From: Cryptomeria japonica
Lineage: Eukaryota > Streptophyta > Pinopsida > Cupressales > Cupressaceae
NCBI RefSeq assembly: GCF_030272615.1
Contig: NC_081409.1
Span: 242,725,924 to 242,789,923 of the forward strand
Direction of reading: 5' to 3'
Length of the DNA stretch: 64,000 nt
Both the position numbers and the translations under genes were made by a program. Below the pieces are notes generated by a model. The model was not told the origin of the DNA. It made no database searches and saw nothing but the letters and a program-made list of their open reading frames with translations. This document shows, piece after piece, positions 22,841 to 33,193 of the stretch (position 1 is the first letter of the stretch; the number at the start of each line of letters is the position of its first letter).

Positions 22841-23509
22841 TATGTGGACAAAAAAGTAATAAAAGGACAAGCCATCGCAGATCAATTAGCAGATGCTCCC
22901 ATGATAGATGATGTTCCTCTAAGTTCAGAATTTCCAGATGAATCTATTTTGACAATGTCATATGCAAAGCCATGGCAACTGTACTTCGACGGCTCATACA
23001 CACAACATGGGGCAAGAGCTGGCATCCTCTTTATAACTCCTCAAGGGGATTCTATACCAAAATCATACTGCTTATCATTTCCTTGCTTTAACAATATAGC
23101 GGAATATGAGGCATCAACAACAAGATTACGAATTGCAGTTCGGTGGAAGATCTAGGAACTTCATGTTTTTGGGGACTCCCAACTTGTCATCCGTCAAGCA
23201 ACGGATGATTATCAAACAAAAGATGAAAAATTAATGCTTTATAAACAAATGGTGGATGACCTGAAACAACACTTCACAAAGATAGATTTTGAGCCGATAC
23301 CAAGAGAACAAAATCGCGCCGTAGATGCCATGGCTACAATTGCTTCATTGATCGATCTACCTCCAAATGAGACCCGCTATGAGTTCTTGGTGGATAACCT
23401 TTTGGTTCTTTCATATGAAATCATTCCTACTAAGATGATATGTGTTGTCGGTCCTGAGTCCCAGTTATATGGTTCCATTTTCACATACCTTCATGAAATA
23501 CCCTACCTC
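22841..23509 (+). pseudogene. Element C second RNase H-like domain
   Basis: After a short tether comes a second RNase H fold: YFDGSYTQHGARAGILF (about 22985), NNIAEYEA (about 23090), GDSQLVI after TAG 23153 and, near the end, REQNRAVDAMATIASL. The acidic D-E-D set of the archaeal-type RNase H acquired by the Tat lineage is visible. At about 23500 the frame shifts by one base and the integrase continues in another frame. Confidence 0.8.
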
Positions 23510-24717
23510 CTGATCTATCAAATAACCAACGTCGCACTTTCATTCGTCAATCCTCTCGATATGTCATTTTAGCTAATATCCTATACCAGCGAGGTCTAGA
23601 TGGCACTCTTCTTAGATGTTTAGAAAGTGACGAAGCTCAGATTGTGTTACGTGAAGTACATGAAGGGATATGTGGTCCACATGCTAGTGGTCCTACCTTG
23701 GCCAAGAAACTCATCAGGACTGGATATTACTGGCCCAATATGGAAAAAGACTCATATCAGTTTGTCAAGAAATGTAAGCAATGTCAAATTCATGGAGACC
23801 TCATACATGCGCTAGCACAAGAACTTCAACTAATTGCGTCTCCTTGCCCCTTTTGTTAGTGGGGACTCGATCTCATAGGCAAGATTCACCCTCCTTCTTC
23901 CAATGGTCATAAATTCATTATCACTGCCACAAAGTATTTCACAAAATGGATTGAAGCCGTGCCTCTCACACAAGTAATTGGAAAACAGATTGCTACGTTC
24001 ATCCTCAACTATATCATTTGCTGATACGGTATTCCTGTTTCCATTATCACTGATAACGGGCGTCCCTTCAAAAATCAGGATGTTCGTGAACTCTGTGACC
24101 ATTTCCATATTTCCCATCGTTTCTCCACACCATATTACCCCCAAGGTAATGGCCAAGCTGAGGCATATAATAAAACAATCCTTAAAATCCTAAAGAAGAC
24201 AGTCGACGATGCTGGCCGTAATTGGCATATCCAACTTAATCCTGTACTTTGGGCCTACCGCACAAGTGTCCGCACACCTACAGGAGCTACACCCTATTCA
24301 CTTGTCTATGGCGCTAAAGCCATCTTGCCTATTGAGGTCGAGCTACCCTCTTTACGGGTCTTGTTGCAAAACATCATCAGTGATGAAGACTATAGGGTTT
24401 CTCGCTTACAAGAACTGGAACTATTGGATGAACGAAGACAAACTGCTTTTGATCATCTCAAAGCTTACCAACAACGAATGAGTCGCAACTACAATCACAA
24501 GGTCAAGCCTCACACATTTGAGGTAGGGGACTTAGTTCTCAAAGAAAACCCCCAAAATCAGCAAGATAGAGAGAAGAAGGGCAAGTTGGAACCAAATTGG
24601 CTTGGTCCTTACATCATTACAGCAGCATATGGATCTGGGGCATATCAACTCTCAACTACAGAAGGTGAACCTTTGGAGGATCCTATCAACAACATGCACC
24701 TTCGCAAGTTTTACACA
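23510..24717 (+). pseudogene. Element C integrase
   Basis: Zinc-binding H-H-C-C region: HEGICGPHASG...CKQCQIHG (about 23661-23800). Catalytic D-D-E: GLDLIG (about 23867), IITDNGRPF (about 24047) and PQGNGQAEA (about 24142). The C-terminal part has FEVGDLVLKENP and WLGPYIITAAYGSGAYQL and ends DPINNMHLRKFYT at TAG 24718-24720. Internal stops are TAG 23857 (CAG expected before WGLD) and TGA 24022 (CGA expected in RYGIP). No chromodomain follows, as expected for a non-chromovirus Tat element. Confidence 0.92.
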
Positions 24718-24830
24718 TAGCTCTTTGGAATATCCTAATTCAAAAAATACAAAAAAATAAAAAAAAATTCAAAAAAAATACAAAAATACAAAAATACAAA
24801 AAAAATAATAAAACAAAAAAATTGTTACTT

Positions 24831-24978
24831 GGTGAAAACCTGGCAAACAGGCGCCTTGTGACACAAAAAACATTGAAAAATAAAAAAAAAGTAAAGAGAA
24901 ATAATTTCGTCCAACGATGAAAACCACTTTGGTGGCGCCCTGGGCAAGTACCATGGTGAAAACTGGGTCACCAGCGCC
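24831..24978 (+). repeat. Three TGAAAAC-stem-loop-GCGCC elements
   Basis: Three units share the flanks (g)(g/a)tgaaaaC and GCGCC around a tiny hairpin whose arms differ but pair: CTG/CAG (24831-24855), CAC/GTG (24916-24939), TGG/CCA (24955-24978). The extra C-G pair is constant. B has one unit on its sense strand (14060-14037, CTG/CAG). Arms that change together while the flanks stay suggest selected structure, though three short copies are little data. Confidence 0.65.
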
Positions 24979-26223
24979 ATGTGTAGAGACATTGCTCCTC
25001 CCTCCTTTAGGATTCTCTTTCATCACTTCACTTTGCACACACTCACAACCTATTCATTCATAATAAACTTACCCATTCCCATCATGGCTTGTTATTGATC
25101 TCCCTAAGATTGGTTTGCCATTCATAATAAACCTCCCTTTCCATTCATAATAAATCAGATCCTATCTGTGGCTAAGGCAAATCCTACGTCTAGTGATGGG
25201 TGTGGAACTGAGAACATCACATGTTTCGAGGAGTACAGTTTCTTCCAGCTTCCTCCAATCTATTCGCGCACAATCCGCAATAAAGCAACATTTGCATCAC
25301 AGATCCGCAATAAAGTTTTATCTTCTCCGCAATAAGGTATCAATTTCATGGATTCAGACAGTTTCAGATGAGACACAGCAGCAACAATGGGCTTCAACAA
25401 ATCAAATCTTTCAACAGACTCAGACAACATAAGGTTTAGTGCTATCTATCCTTTCTGTGAAAGTAAACATTGTGAGCACAATCAAATAAGACTTATACAA
25501 GTGACAAGAGACACTAAACTTGAGGACTACAGTGGATGTTGGTGTCGAGTCTTGGTTTTCTTTTGATTCTATCTTTTGGTGACATGTCTTTTAGCTTTTC
25601 CAAGATGTCTCTGACTAGAGATTCTATCTCCAGGATGTCTTTGATTAGAAAGGCGAGGATGGAGTATCGTCACCTATTTGTATTTGTTGTCTGTGGATTG
25701 TCTCTTAGTAATGCTATGACTTGTCCAAGGATATGAGGACACTGTGAGTCTAGTGTGAACTGGGGCATTCCTTGTTTGTGACTGTCTTATCTCCATGCAA
25801 ACAGGTACAATGACTTTTTGGGTCGAACATATGCCTCGATTGTCATAACCTACTTGCCATAATAAAGCTCAATGATGATAACGCACAAGAAGCTCTTTCA
25901 CTTTCATATCTTCTATCTTTCATCCCACTTTCTTGATTGACTTCCATTGTCCTTCTCGAGTCCACGTATCCTGCTATCACATGACTGAGTATAATGACAC
26001 ACCAAAAATATTTGCATTTCATGTAGTTGCACCTGCATTACCACATATCAGCATTTCATACATACATTCACATTTACATCATGCATACACATATAAAACA
26101 TAAAAGAACAAAAATACTGCATTGCATCATATACATATTTGCATCCATATCATAAACATCACATAAGAACATCTCATCATATAGGTACAAATGCATATAG
26201 CTGCCGCAAAGATGAATCATCTC

Positions 26224-26243
26224 ATATATATATATATATATAA
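26224..26243. repeat. (AT) microsatellite
   Basis: A pure at-dinucleotide run of about 20 bp in the C spacer, 110 bp beyond the 3' end of the antisense PMD gene. Confidence 0.85.
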
Positions 26244-26353
26244 AGTGTCATGATACAATGATGTGAAAATCATATGGCTACAAAAGCATCCACAGGTGTC
26301 TACATCATCATACAAAAATGGTACAATACTGATACATGGGGAGCCCTCTATGG

Positions 26354-28269
26354 CTATGATGAACTCCCTCCCTCAGAGCCACCTAGCCTCGATGGAATCT
26401 GAGCCCCTGAAGGACCTACCCCAGGATCATCCCTTCTGTCCCCTCTATCTGGTGGTGGTGGAGGATCCATAACCCCACCACTCGATGCCTGTCTCCTCCT
26501 GCTCCCTCCCGTAGCTGTCGTTGTACGTGATGGTCTATGGAAGCTCCTCGCCCGCTGATCTGCTGAAACTGTACCATAATAGAGATCTCGCCAGTAGGCA
26601 ATCTTCTCCCCTGCCCGCAAGACATAGGCATATCCGGCCCCTGTGTCCTTTGCTGCCTGTCTCCCAGCCCTCAGTGTTGTCTCAGCCTCTGTATAACGCT
26701 GAATAGCCTGATCCCACTCCCGCTCAGTATCTCTGAGCCTCCTCCTGAGCCTATCCCTCTCCCTCTCCAACTCCTAGATCTCATCTGCCTGTCCTTGACA
26801 GATCTCCCTTAGCTCTATGAGCTCATCCTCCTTTGCATCAGCCCCCTCCGGCTCTGCCTGTGGTTCCCCCTGTACGGGTGCCTGCCCCTGTGCCTGTGCC
26901 TGTACTTGTACTGGTACCTATCTCTGTCCTTGTCCCTGTACCTGTATCTGTCTGGGACCCTATGCTGCTGGCACCTGTAGCGCCAATCCACCGCGACCCC
27001 TCACCACCCGAGCCTGCCTCTCCTCTCCAACCTCCCTCCACGGTGTAACCCTCCTCTCTCCAACTGCTCCCCTCCTGTTCCGTCGGTCTCTGCCCCCATC
27101 ACCTCCACCATCATCATCATCCCCACCACCATCTCTATTTAAGGCCTCTCCTGGATCTGTCAGGCATGGAAATGGATGCTCCGCCTAGTATGCTGTGTAC
27201 TCGGCATCCATGCGGACATCCTCAATCTCTGGCCACATGTCCCAGGGTAGGGGCATCATCTCTACCAGCTGCGTAACCGCCTGATCATATGATAACAGGG
27301 GCCCAAACTGCGCCTGATCTCTCATAGTCCGTGCATACATGCCTGAGCCCCGTGGCATCCTCTGGATTGCCAACCCTGTCCACTAGCTACCTCTCCGGCA
27401 CATAGGGCATCCGCCCAATTAGGTACTTGCTCTGGAAGGTGTAGGGAAGCTCAACTGCATCATCCTCCCACTGCTTGCATCCTAGGTATGGTCTCCATAT
27501 GACCATGTCAATATCATCTATCACTTGCGCACTAGTGCTCTAACTTGTCAATCCGTGGCTGTGACGTGATCATGTCATATAGGTGCACAAAACTGCGTCC
27601 ATGACCTCTGCCTCTGAAGTGTATCGGCCTCGTCACTGGCAGATGCTCATAAGCCCACACTTGCAACAATGTCACCCCGCAGCCCAATCCCACTGATCCG
27701 TGGTATACAAACTGATGCAGCTCATAGTAGAGGTGTGTCAGCACACATGGTCCCCAGGCGTATCTGGTGTGCTGTGTCACCAGTGTCTCCAATGCTCCTC
27801 CCCAACCTACAACCAACCCCCATGTCGCCCTATCCGGACATAGGAACCCACTGATCGCTCCTCCTACCATTGCTAGTAGCACTAGCCCTGTAGCTGTCAT
27901 CGTATCCCAAGCCACATGTCCAGCCCTCATCTCTAGTCCTGGGTCCTGGAACACTCGTCTCAGGGCCTCCCTATCTCCATCTCGATCGTATGGGATCAGC
28001 TCCGCATCGATCAGTATCCGCAGGATCCTGTATACATCCTCAAGGGTGACTGTCATCTCACCCATCAGCAAATGAAAAGTACATGTCTCGGAGTGCCATC
28101 TCTCCGTCAGCACAGTCAGTAGTCCCATGTTTGCTCGAAACTCAGGCACATACAGAACATGTCTCAATCCCATAGCCTCGATAGCAACTCGCTCCTCGAC
28201 TGTCAGCTCAGGTCGCAATCTCTGAGTCGACAGGAATCTCTCCCATGACTCCAGCATAGGCAAATACTC
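26354..28269 (-). pseudogene. C antisense PMD gene, exon 2 (plant mobile domain, RG-rich, coiled coil)
   Basis: The longest intact PMD piece of the window: open from 28269 to 27532. It begins EYLPMLESWERF, has TERWHSETCTFHLLMGEMTVTLEDVYRIL (here split in the description), ISGFLCPDRATWG, LVVGWGGALETL and VTLLQVWAYEH. After a stop at 27532 and frame changes come DDIDMVIWRPYLG, YLIGRMPYV, a DDDDGGGDGGRDRRNRR stretch, and a long charged helix (about 26830-26650, ELERERDRLRRRL) likely to form a coiled coil. The Pro/Arg-rich tail PPPPPDRGDRRDDPGVGPS ends at 26354. Same order as in B. PMD is a plant family of unclear biochemistry linked to silencing and found in host genes and transposons. No host homologue is implied. 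Confidence 0.85.
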
Positions 28270-28306
28270 CTACAGTCAAGCAAATCAATCATGTCAGTCA
28301 TAGTGA

Positions 28307-28674
28307 CATTCACTGTTCATCACAAAATGCTACTTTTTATCTAAATGCATATGGCTATCTACCTTAGTGACACTCACTGTTCATCACAAAGTGTTGCTAT
28401 TTATCCTAGTAGTACTCCCTGTTCATCACAAAGTACTACGTGTGTGGCACTCACTGTTCATCACAAAGTGTTACTCGCATTTGCACTCATTGTTCATCAC
28501 AAAGTGCTGCTTATATTTTAGTACTCTTTGTTCATCACAAAGTACTCTATCTTGGTACTCACTGTTCATCACAAAGTGCCTTGATCTATCCTAGTTTTCC
28601 CTAGAGGACCTGCTTGAGTGTATTCTCTCAGCAGCTTATCCAATCGACAATGTACGTTCATCACAGAACTGTCG
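28307..28674 (-). repeat. Hairpin array with constant loop gttcatcac and covarying stems
   Basis: Eight stem-loops around an almost invariant loop, c(a/c/t)(c/t)tgttcatcacaa in the first seven (plus-strand reading). Arms: CATT/AATG (28307-28329), ACACT/AGTGT (28370-28394), AGTACT/AGTACT (28411-28437), CACT/AGTG (28448-28470), GCACT/AGTGC (28483-28507), AGTACT/AGTACT (28520-28546), GTACT/AGTGC with mismatch (28555-28579), and CGACA/TGTCG around gttcatcac (28645-28674). The arms change together while the loop stays. Spacing is 34-42 bp in the dense part. Confidence 0.85.
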
Positions 28675-28723
28675 ATTTGCCCTAGAAGACACAAATTCAC
28701 ATTTTTTTTATTTTTTTTAAAAC

Positions 28724-28953
28724 ACAAACGCGCTTACCTGACATAAACGCGCTTAAAGACTGCATAGACGCACTTGAACAACACAGACGTGCCTATGCTC
28801 TGCACAGACGCGCCTAGGCGACATAGACGTGCCTTCTTGGCGCAGACACGCCTAAACATGACAAACGCGGCCGCATTTGACACAGACGCGGTTTCAAACG
28901 CAGATGCGCTTGACACAAACATAGACGCGCCTGGCACCAACGCAGACGCGCCT
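28724..28953 (-). repeat. Array of 12 CGCGTCTG-type motifs, about 20-bp steps, antisense intron of C
   Basis: Plus-strand copies of (a/g)(c/t)a(g/a)acgcg(c)ct start at 28724, 28743, 28764, 28783, 28804, 28823, 28842, 28861, 28882, 28900, 28921 and 28942; the mean step is 19.8 bp. Read in the direction of the antisense gene the core is CGCGTCTG, the leader motif of C's gag-pol transcript. No slot is empty. Confidence 0.92.
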
Positions 28954-29068
28954 AGACGTTTTTGGACATTTTTTGGACCCTATTCTAAGCGCATTTATTG
29001 CCCTATCTACCATGCATTAATGACAATAATAAATGCGTCAAAGTATGAGGAGGTTTGGCGGTACTTAC

Positions 29069-29134
29069 TGGCTCTCCTGCCTCTGCTGGGCTCTGGAATC
29101 GGCAAACGCGGTCGAATCTATGAATGAAGGCCAT
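29069..29134 (-). pseudogene. C antisense PMD gene, proposed exon 1
   Basis: ATG at 29134, 22 codons, ending exactly at the GTAAGT donor. It contains HRFDRVCRFQSPA, matching HRFERVRRYQRSA of B's exon 1. A longer open frame from 29250 overlaps it but shows no match to B. The exon is in phase with exon 2 at 28269. Evidence is comparative only. Confidence 0.6.
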
Positions 29135-29225
29135 CGCTGCTGACTGTTGCTGCTTTGTTTTCGCTCTGCACTCTGCTCTCGTGGATGTGTAGATGACAAT
29201 GAGGATGTATTTCCCTCGTGGTCTA

Positions 29226-29232
29226 TCTTATA
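29226..29232 (-). promoter_or_regulatory. Putative TATA box of C's antisense PMD gene
   Basis: TATAAGA on the minus strand, about 92 bp before the exon-1 ATG; B has TATAAAA 75 bp before its own. It lies 240 bp inside the 3' LTR border, so the antisense gene would carry its own promoter rather than use an LTR. Confidence 0.5.
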
Positions 29233-29458
29233 GACTGCCCTAGCTCTCATTTCCCGAGTGAGTCTTCTCTATACCGTGACTTTGTCACTTTATCCGGTCA
29301 ATCCATGCTAGCCTTTCTTTCTTATCGAGAGATTGTCTGTGATCTTTTCAGATATTTTCATCCAATCTCTCGAGGGGGCATATCATTCCCATCTTGGGGC
29401 AACTTTGTATCAGTTCATCTTATCTTCTTTGAAACAACGCGACAAGCCGCATTGTCTC

Positions 29459-29472
29459 AAAGAGGGGCAAAA
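29459..29472 (+). other. Element C polypurine tract
   Basis: AAAGAGGGGCAAAA directly before the 3' LTR, identical to that of element B. Confidence 0.9.
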
Positions 29473-30203
29473 TGTAGACATCTAAAATTGTCATGTCTAA
29501 TTAAATAAATCTTTATTTATTTAATTAATTCATTTATCCTCTTCTAGCCTTATCTCTCATTTAAATAAATACATTTATTTATTTAAATTATCATTTTCCT
29601 AAATTAAATAAATATTTTATTTATTTAATTATCCCACTTCTTCTATTAATTAAATAAATATTTATTTATTTAATTAATTCATTAACCTTTTCTACCCATG
29701 ACACGTGTCATTCATCTCTTAATTCATACACTATCTACCCCTTTCATTATTTTATTATTTCTTTTACCTACCCTTTAATCATAGCCGACCTCCTTTTACA
29801 CCTCTCAATCTTATCCCTCCATTTCATATTGTGTCTTCTATATAAGAGGATACTTCCTTCATTATCAACCCTGGCTAATCAATTTATGCACTTGACTACA
29901 CTACACTTTTGAACATAGGCGATCCTACTTGCAACCACATTCCGTTCTTTGTTGAGCTCTTCTGCATATAAAATCTAAGAGCAAATATATCAAGCAAGAT
30001 CAATGGAGATAGGAAGAATGGAGATCCAAACCCTATTGGACATGTGATGGTATAATCTTTGTGATTTCATTTGATTTGCATTGTCTTAGGTAATCTTCAT
30101 ATGTCATGGTGGATCTTTGTTGTTGTTAGGCTAGGGTTTTTGTGGTTGAATTCATTTAGCCTTTCAATATCGTTATTATTTGTATCCATTTTCACCATAT
30201 ACA
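29473..30203 (+). repeat. Element C 3' LTR
   Basis: 731 bp, TGTAGACATC to CACCATATACA, followed by the target duplication gttag. It differs from the 5' LTR by about 21 substitutions counted by eye and lacks a 51-bp AT block. TATA box tatataag at about 29870. Confidence 0.95.
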
Positions 30204-31612
30204 GTTAGCTGATAAGCACCTGATCCATAGACTGATGTGATGACATAGGGACCTAACCAGTTAGGTTCAAATTTCCCTTTTTTTTCTCGATCTTGCTAAT
30301 TTCTTGGATTTTCCTTGAGGACTGGGTCACCAACTTTGAAATTTCGGGGAATGACCTTGTGATTGTAGTTTCTGCACATGCGTTGCTGATATGCTTTGAG
30401 ATGAGTATAATAATGTTGATGTCTTTCATCTAAGAGTTCCAGTTCTTGTAGACGGTTGACTCGATACTCTTCATCTAGGATTAAGCCTTTTAGAGAGACT
30501 CTGAGAAATAAAATTTCTACCTCCAGGGGTAAAATAACTTCTGATCCATAGACCAATGAGAAAGGTGTTGCTCCTGTAGGTGTGCGGATGCTAGTTCTGT
30601 ATGCCCAAAGTGCTGGATTGAGTTGTACATGCCAATCTTTGCCTACATCATTCACTGTTTTCTTTAGGATTTTCAGTATTGTCTTGTTGGATGCTTCTGC
30701 TTGACCATTCCCCTGTGGGTAGTATGGTGTAGAGAATCGATGTTGTATTTTGAATTTTTCACATAGTTCTCAAACATCTTGGTTTTTGAATGGTCGTCCA
30801 TTATCGGTGATGATGGAGCTTGGAATACCATATCTGTAGATCAGATAGTTTAGGATAAAAGAAGCAACTTGTTTTCCAATCACTGTGGTCATGGGGACTA
30901 GTTCTATCCACTTGGTAAAGTATTTTGTTGCAGTTATAATGAACTTGTGTCCATGTGAAGACGAAGGATGAATTTTGCCAACCAAGTCAAGTCTCCACTG
31001 ACAAAAGGGCCAGGATGTTGTAAATGGCTGTAGTTCCTGTGCTGGTGCATGTATCAGATTGCCATGGATCTGACATTTAGGACACTTTTTTGCAAAATGA
31101 TAAGAATCTTTTTCCATTGTTGGCCAGTAATATCCCATTCTTAGAAGCTTTTTAGCAAGAGTAGTCCCACTTGAATGTGTGTCACAAATACCTTCGTGAA
31201 GCTCATGTAAAGTGGAATCAGATTCGTTACGATCAAGGCAATGACGAAGAGTACCATCTAGACCTCGACGGTACAAAGTATCAACAGTAAGGGAATAACA
31301 GGCGGCTTGTCGGATAAAATTACGTTTTTGGTTGCAAGATAGGTCAATGGGTAGGATGTTGTTCTTTAGATAATCATATATCGGTCCATACAAAGGAGAA
31401 TCTGAACCAGTCAAGGCATAAATAACATGGGATTCAGAGTGGTCATAGGCTGGGGAGAACAGTTGCTCTACCAGAAACTCGTAATGACTTTGTTGTTCTA
31501 GAATTTGTAGTAATGAAGCAATAGTAGCCATTGCATCGACTGCTTTGTTGTTCAACCTGGGTATTTGCTCGAAGGTGATGTGCACAAAATATTGCTTGAA
31601 GTCATCCACCAT
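30204..31612 (-). pseudogene. Element B integrase, main part
   Basis: Reads from 31612 downward. After the tail of the second RNase H (NNKAVDAMATIASL) come the H-H-C-C zinc region HEGICDTHSSG...CPKCQIHG, then D (RLDLVGKIHP), D (IITDNGRPF), a stop at 30770-30772, the third catalytic region, and the C-terminus LQELELLDER, FKVGDPVLKENPRN (stop near 30296), WLGPYVI and YGSGAYQL. Element C cuts the frame at 30204; the last codons lie at 14211-14140. At least two stops. Confidence 0.9.
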
Positions 31613-31987
31613 TCACTTGTAGGGTAGCAACTTGTCATCTTTCGTCTGATAGTTATCATTGATCTGGTTGATGACTAATTGCGAGTCTCCGTAGACCTTT
31701 AACTCTATGATTTTCCATTCTACGACCATTTTGATGCCTATAACCAATGCCTCATATTCAGCCACATTATTTGTGCATTGAAACATCAACCTATATGATC
31801 TTGGTATAGTGTGTCCTTTAGGAGTGATGAAGAGAATGCCAACACTTGAACCATGTTGTGTGTAGGATCTGTCAAAGTATAGGGTCCATTGCTTGGTAGA
31901 AATAGCAAGAATGCCTTTGTCCGGAAATTCAATCTCCATAGTTTGTTTTCCTAGTAGCGGTGCTTCAGCTAGTTGATCTGCAATTGC
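31613..31987 (-). pseudogene. Element B second RNase H-like domain
   Basis: LYFDRSYTQHGSSVGILF, CTNNVAEYEALVIGI and VYGDSQLVINQ mark the archaeal-type RNase H fold typical of Tat pol. The usual DG of the first motif is DR here. It sits between the gypsy-type RNase H and the integrase, as in C. The frame is open from 31939 to 31613 and ends in one stop before the integrase piece. Confidence 0.8.
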
Positions 31988-33193
31988 TTATCCTTTGATA
32001 GCTCTTCGTTCTGTGTATTGGATATCAAATTCACTGAGAATCATGACCCATTTAGCCAATCGGGCTGTAAGAGCCACCTTGTTGAGTAGATATTTGAGAG
32101 GATCAATTTTTGCCACTAGCTTAATTGCGTGTGCTATCATATAATGTCGAAACTTTTGAGAAGCAAAGACTACTGTTAGACAAGCCTTCTCAATGAATGT
32201 ATAGTTGAGTTCATAGCCATTCAATGTCCTGCTGATGTAGTATATGGCTCGTTCCTTTCCTTGTTGATCTTCTTATGCCAATAGTGCCCCCAGTGATATA
32301 TCTGTTGTTGAAATGTATAAAATGAGTGGCTTTCTTGCTATTGGTGGTACTAGAACTGGTGGGTTTATTAGATACTGTTTGATTTGATAAAAAGATTTTG
32401 CACACTTGGCTTCTCATCTGAAAGGTACATTCTTATGTAGCAAGTGATTGAATGGTAGACTTTTATCAGCTAGTTGAGCGATGAATCACCTGATTGATTG
32501 AAGTCGTCCTTGTAGAGAGCGGAGCTGACTGATATTCTTTGGTGGTGGCATCTCCATAATGGCTTGTACCTTTTCTGGATCCACTTCAATACCTTTAGCT
32601 GAGACTATGTAGCCTAGTAATTTGCCTGATGTAACCCTGAAGACACACTTCTTAGGGTTGAGCCTGACTTGGAATTTTTCCAATCGATCAAAAATCTTTG
32701 TTAGGATGCTAAGGTGTTCTACTCTGGTGAAGGATTTAGCTAGTAAATCATCCACATAGTCTTCCATGAAGGTATGCATCATGTCATGAAATATTGTTGT
32801 CATTGCTCATTGATAAGTAGCTCCTGCATTCTTTAAGCGAAAAGGCATAACATTCCAACAGTACGTTCCCCAAGGATAGGTAAATGTTGTTCTATCTTGA
32901 TCTTCTGGGGCTATTTTTATTTGATTATAGCCTGAAAAACCGTCCATTAGTGAGAGCATTGCATGGCCCGCTGTGAGGTCTACAATTATGTCGATATTGG
33001 GCAAAGGAAAGTCGTCCTTTGGAAAGGCTTTGTTGACATCTCTGAAATCAGTGCAAATTCTAATACTGTCGTCTGGTTTTGATACTGGTACTATGTTGGA
33101 TATCCATTCTGCATAGTCGATGGGACGAATGAATCCGACATCTAATAGCTTCTTCAGTTCAGCTTTGACCATGAGTGCCACCTGTGGATTCAT
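31988..33193 (-). pseudogene. Element B reverse transcriptase and first RNase H
   Basis: RT core on the minus strand: LLDVGFIRPIDYAEWISN, CTDFRDVNKAFPKDDFPLP, LSLMDGFSGYNQIKI, then after one TGA near 32807 (CGA expected, between YQ and AMTTIF) the intact active site EDYVDDLLAK (about 32755) and RLNPKKCVFRVTSGKLLGYI. RNase H: NYTFIEKACLTVVFASQKFRHYM (about 32200-32130) and DPLKYLLNK. Stops also near 32486 and 32417-32224. YVDD is intact, unlike C, but the frame is broken. Confidence 0.92.

Larger units (their letters stand above)
24721..26353. other. C spacer between pol and the antisense PMD gene
   Basis: It begins with about 100 bp of A-rich repeats (aaaaaataca), then the three ggtgaaaac hairpins, then sequence without a supported ORF. 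An AT microsatellite lies at 26224-26243. Both pol (plus strand) and the PMD gene (minus strand) end into this spacer, so it would serve as 3' region for two convergent transcripts. Confidence 0.6.
28270..29068 (-). other. Proposed intron of C's antisense PMD gene
   Basis: On the minus strand it starts GTAAGTACC (29068) and ends ttgactgtAG (28270), 799 bp, phase 0 on both sides. It contains the 20-bp-spaced motif array and then the hairpin array. Splice sites were chosen by consensus and by matching the B gene; cDNA would decide. Confidence 0.55.
14212..30203 (+). mobile_element. Element C: Tat-like Ty3/gypsy retrotransposon with antisense PMD gene, youngest of the nest
   Basis: LTRs 14212-14993 and 29473-30203, target duplication gttag at 14207-14211 and 30204-30208, PBS after the 5' LTR and polypurine tract before the 3' LTR; total 15,992 bp. 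Order: leader with two motif clusters, one long gag-pro-pol frame (17249-24717) with eleven in-frame stops and one frameshift, a spacer, then a PMD gene on the opposite strand, then the 3' LTR. It is colinear with element B and similar in protein, but LTRs and leader are mostly different. A hand count of the LTRs gives about 21 substitutions in 731 aligned bases, mostly transitions, plus one 51-bp indel. Confidence 0.94.

Noticed and set aside
24769-25038. Minus-strand frame with Phe-rich start after C pol
   Set aside because: It arises from the A-rich spacer; no conservation with B.
26817-27188. Plus-strand frame rich in Cys/Thr/Pro opposite C's PMD tail
   Set aside because: It mirrors the Gln/Val/Gly-rich minus-strand coding sequence and has no counterpart in B.
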